Assembly (NCBI GenBank): GCA_963763325.1
Contig: CAVXOL010000019.1
Span: forward strand, 248,001-312,000
Direction of reading: 5' to 3'
DNA from: JBBECJ01 sp963763325
GTDB lineage: Bacteria > Chloroflexota > Chloroflexia > Thermomicrobiales > CFX8
DNA: 64,000 nt
The position numbers were made by a program, and so were the translations under genes. Positions 61,528 through 64,000 of this stretch are shown here, one piece after another. The notes beneath the pieces were generated by a model. That model ran no database searches, was not told where the DNA came from, and was given only the letters and a program-made list of their open reading frames with translations. Positions within the stretch are counted from its first letter, which is position 1. Each line of letters opens with the position of its first letter.

Positions 61528-63403
61528 GGATGTCGTCCTCCCGCGAACGTTGCAGCTTGCGTGTCAGTTCGTCTGCCTCACGCTGTCGTTCGTGGATCGC
61601 GGTTTGCAGGTTGTACATTGCGGCGTAGCGGCCATTGAGCGCCATCAACTTCTGGTGCGTTCCCTGTTCGAGGATGCCACCTCGGTCGACGTAGGCAATC
61701 AAGTCGCTGTTGGAGGCAGCGACGAGATCGTGGGTGACCATAAAGGTCGTGCGGCCAATCGCGAGCCGGTCGAGCGCCTGGCTGACAGCCTGCTCGTTCT
61801 CCTCATCGAGCCCGGCAGTTGGCTCGTCGAGCAGCAGGATCGGCGACTGTCGGACGGCGGCGCGGGCGATTGCGATCCGCTGGCGCTGGCCGCCGGAGAG
61901 CGTCACGCCGCGCTCTCCAACCATCGTGTCGTAGCCGTCCGGCATCAGCATGATGAACTCGTGCGCGTTCGCCAGCCGCGCCGCTGCTTCAATGTCCTCC
62001 TGGCTCGGATCGACCGCTCCGTAGGCGATGTTGTCGCGAATCGTCGCGGCGAAGAGCAGATTCTCCTGCAGGACGACGCTGATCTGCGAGCGGACCGACT
62101 CAACCGTGAAGCGCCGGATGTCGCGACCGTCGATCCGGACGACGCCGGTGATGGGATCGTAGAGGCGCAGGATCAGGTTGATCAGCGTTGACTTGCCGTT
62201 GCCGGATGGCCCGACCAGCGCGACCTTCTGACCCGGAGCAACGCTGATGTTGACGTTGTCGAGCACCGTCTGGCCCTGCTCGTAGGCGAAGCTGATGTCG
62301 TCGAGCTGGACGACACCCCGGAAGGCCGGCGCCGGAACGGCATTCGGCAGGTCGGCGATATCAGGCTTCTCCTCAAAGACATCGAGGATGCGCTCGCCGG
62401 CGGCCGTCGCCTTCGAGAGCCGGCCCGTGTACTTGGCGAAGTCACGCACCGGCTTGAAAGCGCTCTTCAGGTAGGTCAGGAAGACGATCAGATCGCCGGC
62501 CGTCAGTTCCCCCCGCAACGTCAGCAGCGCGCCGTACCAGAGGACGAGGGCGGTTCCGACCGCGATCAGGACATCGACGGAGCGCTCCAGCGAAGCTTCG
62601 AGCCGCTTGGCCTTGACGCCTTCCGTCAGGCTGCGGTCGTTGTTGGCCTCGAAGGCATCGGCAAACACGTTCTGGAGTGAGAGCGCCTGGACGACCTTGA
62701 TCGAGCCGATTGACTCGGCTGTCGTCGCGGCGATCTCGCCTTCCTGCTTGCGCTGCGTGCGCGAAACGCGCTGGATCTTGCGACTGAGGTTGACCGTTCG
62801 CAACCAGAAGAGCGGCATGACGGCCAGGCCGAGCAATGCCAGCTTCCAGTGCAGGATGAGCATGACCGTCAGCATTCCGAGCAGGACGAGGACGTTGCCG
62901 ATCATCGGCAGCAACGCCGTCACGGTCACGTCTTTGAGCATGCCGACATCGCTGATGACACGAACGGTCATGTCGCCGGTCCGTGAGCGGGCATGGTAGG
63001 CGAGCGAGAGCGATTGCAGGTGTCTGTAGAGGTCGGAGCGAACCTGCGTCAGCACCCGGTTGCCAACCAGCGCGAATCCGACCGTACTGCCGTAAGCGGC
63101 CAGTGCCCGAAGCCCGGCAAACGCGACCACGGCAAACGCCGCGAGGCCGAGCAGCAGCATCGGCTCGTCAGCGGCGGTCTGGACACCAGGGCCGGCGCCG
63201 GTCTGCGCGGCAGCCGGGGCAATGATGCGGTCGATGACGAACTTCAGCGGCCACGGCTCGAGCAGGCGCATCGCGACCTCGGCAAACAGCGCCAGGAACG
63301 AGAGCGCGATCAACCGCCGCTGGCTGCGCAGGTAGGGCGCAAAGGCGCGGACGACCCGCCACATCCCCGGCAACGTCTCCTGGACCGTGGTTGGCCGGGC
63401 CAT
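61511..63403 (-). CDS. ABC exporter half-transporter (permease-ATPase fusion)
   Basis: 630 residues of the MsbA/LmrA type: six membrane helices (residues ~25-310) then an ATPase domain with GPSGNGKST (Walker A), QENLLF (Q-loop), LSGGQRQR (signature), ILLLDEPTAGLD (Walker B) and MVTHDLV (H-loop). It works as a dimer and may export a glycolipid or peptide. ATG 63403 comes directly after the glycosyltransferase stop, with a two-base gap at most. Confidence 0.93.
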   Translation of the reverse strand: MARPTTVQETLPGMWRVVRAFAPYLRSQRRLIALSFLALFAEVAMRLLEPWPLKFVIDRIIAPAAAQTGAGPGVQTAADEPMLLLGLAAFAVVAFAGLRALAAYGSTVGFALVGNRVLTQVRSDLYRHLQSLSLAYHARSRTGDMTVRVISDVGMLKDVTVTALLPMIGNVLVLLGMLTVMLILHWKLALLGLAVMPLFWLRTVNLSRKIQRVSRTQRKQEGEIAATTAESIGSIKVVQALSLQNVFADAFEANNDRSLTEGVKAKRLEASLERSVDVLIAVGTALVLWYGALLTLRGELTAGDLIVFLTYLKSAFKPVRDFAKYTGRLSKATAAGERILDVFEEKPDIADLPNAVPAPAFRGVVQLDDISFAYEQGQTVLDNVNISVAPGQKVALVGPSGNGKSTLINLILRLYDPITGVVRIDGRDIRRFTVESVRSQISVVLQENLLFAATIRDNIAYGAVDPSQEDIEAAARLANAHEFIMLMPDGYDTMVGERGVTLSGGQRQRIAIARAAVRQSPILLLDEPTAGLDEENEQAVSQALDRLAIGRTTFMVTHDLVAASNSDLIAYVDRGGILEQGTHQKLMALNGRYAAMYNLQTAIHERQREADELTRKLQRSREDDIHVLAS

Positions 63404-64000
63404 TCAGGCATCCGCCGATTCTGGGTGGCGGTTGGGGAGGCGTATCCCCGCCAGCTCAAGCACACGGCGGGCGATGTTGTCCCATGACTTGCCGCGAACG
63501 ACGGTCTCGCGTCCCGCGAACGCCAGTCGCATGCTCAGGCCCACGTCCTGGCGCAAACGGTCGAGTGCAGCCGCTAGCGCGGCAGGATTATCGGGGGGTG
63601 TCAGCAAGCCATTCTGGCCATTGTCGATGACGTCGGAAATCTGGCCGATCCGGCTGGCGACGACCGGGATGCCGGATGCCATGTACTCGTAGACCTTGAG
63701 CGGCGAGAAGTAGAAGTTCGGGTTGTCGGGATATGGCGCGACGCCGGCATCCATCGACGCCAGCATGCCGGGGATCTCGGACGGATCGACGGCGCCAGTG
63801 AAGTGGACTGCGTTCTCGAGTCCGCGCGCGGTGACGTCTGCCTGAGTCCGCTCTCGCTCGGTGCCGTCTCCGACAATCAACAGGCGTGTCTGTGGCGCGT
63901 GGCGGTGCAGCAGGTCAAAGGCTTCAACCAGCGACGGCAGGCCGTGCCACGGCTTGAGCGTGCCGACGAAGCCGACCGTGAAGAACGCCGGGGTCTGCGG
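63404..64000 (-). CDS. Glycosyltransferase family 4, C-terminal part (runs off the window)
   Basis: The visible 199 codons are the second Rossmann domain of a GT-B retaining glycosyltransferase: VGFVGTLKPWHGLPSLVEAF, RLLIVGDGTERERTQ, and VDPSEIPGMLASMDAGVAPY, then YFSPLKVYEYMASGIPVVAS carrying the EX7E-like nucleotide-sugar motif. The N-terminus lies beyond 64000. As first visible gene of the operon it would make the glycoconjugate handled by the ABC exporter. Confidence 0.88.
   Translation of the reverse strand, partial: PQTPAFFTVGFVGTLKPWHGLPSLVEAFDLLHRHAPQTRLLIVGDGTERERTQADVTARGLENAVHFTGAVDPSEIPGMLASMDAGVAPYPDNPNFYFSPLKVYEYMASGIPVVASRIGQISDVIDNGQNGLLTPPDNPAALAAALDRLRQDVGLSMRLAFAGRETVVRGKSWDNIARRVLELAGIRLPNRHPESADA

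Noticed and set aside
1..64000. tRNA or rRNA genes
   Set aside because: No T-loop plus acceptor-stem pattern and no rRNA-like conserved stretches were found by reading; a tRNAscan run would be decisive.

Overview
The window looks like a stretch of a high-GC chromosome from the phylum Chloroflexota, most likely class Thermomicrobia (Sphaerobacter/Nitrolancea-like). This rests on gene content only: TolB-like propeller proteins, many VOC, DinB, LLM-flavin and M20 genes, family III CoA-transferases, a cbb/aa3-type cox locus with CtaG, and frequent TTG starts behind strong GGAGG-type ribosome binding sites. No rRNA, tRNA, CRISPR array or phage region was seen. There is one IS remnant (ISAs1 type), several long intergenic inverted repeats and two sets of toxin-antitoxin genes, one intact and one broken.

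Layout. 0.1-4.6 kb: three secreted or lipoprotein beta-propeller genes in tandem. 4.8-9.9 kb: a phosphotransferase, then a cluster of CatE-like VOC protein, two NADPH-FMN reductases, YceI and a divergent HxlR regulator with a conserved Cys (possible quinone/electrophile response). 9.9-15.1 kb: RecQ helicase, tandem ABM protein, inorganic pyrophosphatase, DUF1697, and a CrcB fluoride exporter behind a clear fluoride riboswitch. 15.2-23 kb: a thiamine-diphosphate enzyme, a DUF433/DUF5615 pair, a broken Nudix gene, an MFS exporter downstream of an ECF sigma factor with two zinc ribbons, a broken acetamidase and a broken DinB gene. 23-28.5 kb: cytochrome c oxidase locus coxB-coxA-coxC-coxD-ctaG, with related palindromic repeats between genes. 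28.5-37.4 kb: LLM/RidA pair, GNAT, universal stress protein facing a zinc-ribbon/HPF pair, a DDAH-like enzyme coupled to an M20 peptidase, a DM13 protein, and a Fur-box-preceded four-helix membrane protein with an internal duplication. 37.6-42.3 kb: acyl-CoA dehydrogenase, CoA-transferase and MaoC genes, FmdB, and a zinc-binding lipoprotein behind tandem operators. 42.3-46.2 kb: toxin-antitoxin relics, aminotransferase, MOSC and an IS remnant. 46.3-58.1 kb: peptidases, LLM enzyme, GNAT, DJ-1/PfpI protein and a large sensor kinase, many with broken frames. 58.1-64 kb: zinc metallopeptidase and a tightly packed operon of glycosyltransferase, ABC exporter and two phosphotransferases.

Reading-frame breaks. 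About twenty genes carry one or more apparent single-base indels, densest at 22.1-23.0, 25.7-27.3, 42.3-43.2 and 50-52.1 kb. The residues on both sides stay well conserved, which fits sequencing or assembly indels better than old pseudogenes, but the sequence alone cannot decide. Genes with one break are listed here as CDS with the break described; genes with several breaks or a stop codon inside are listed as pseudogene.
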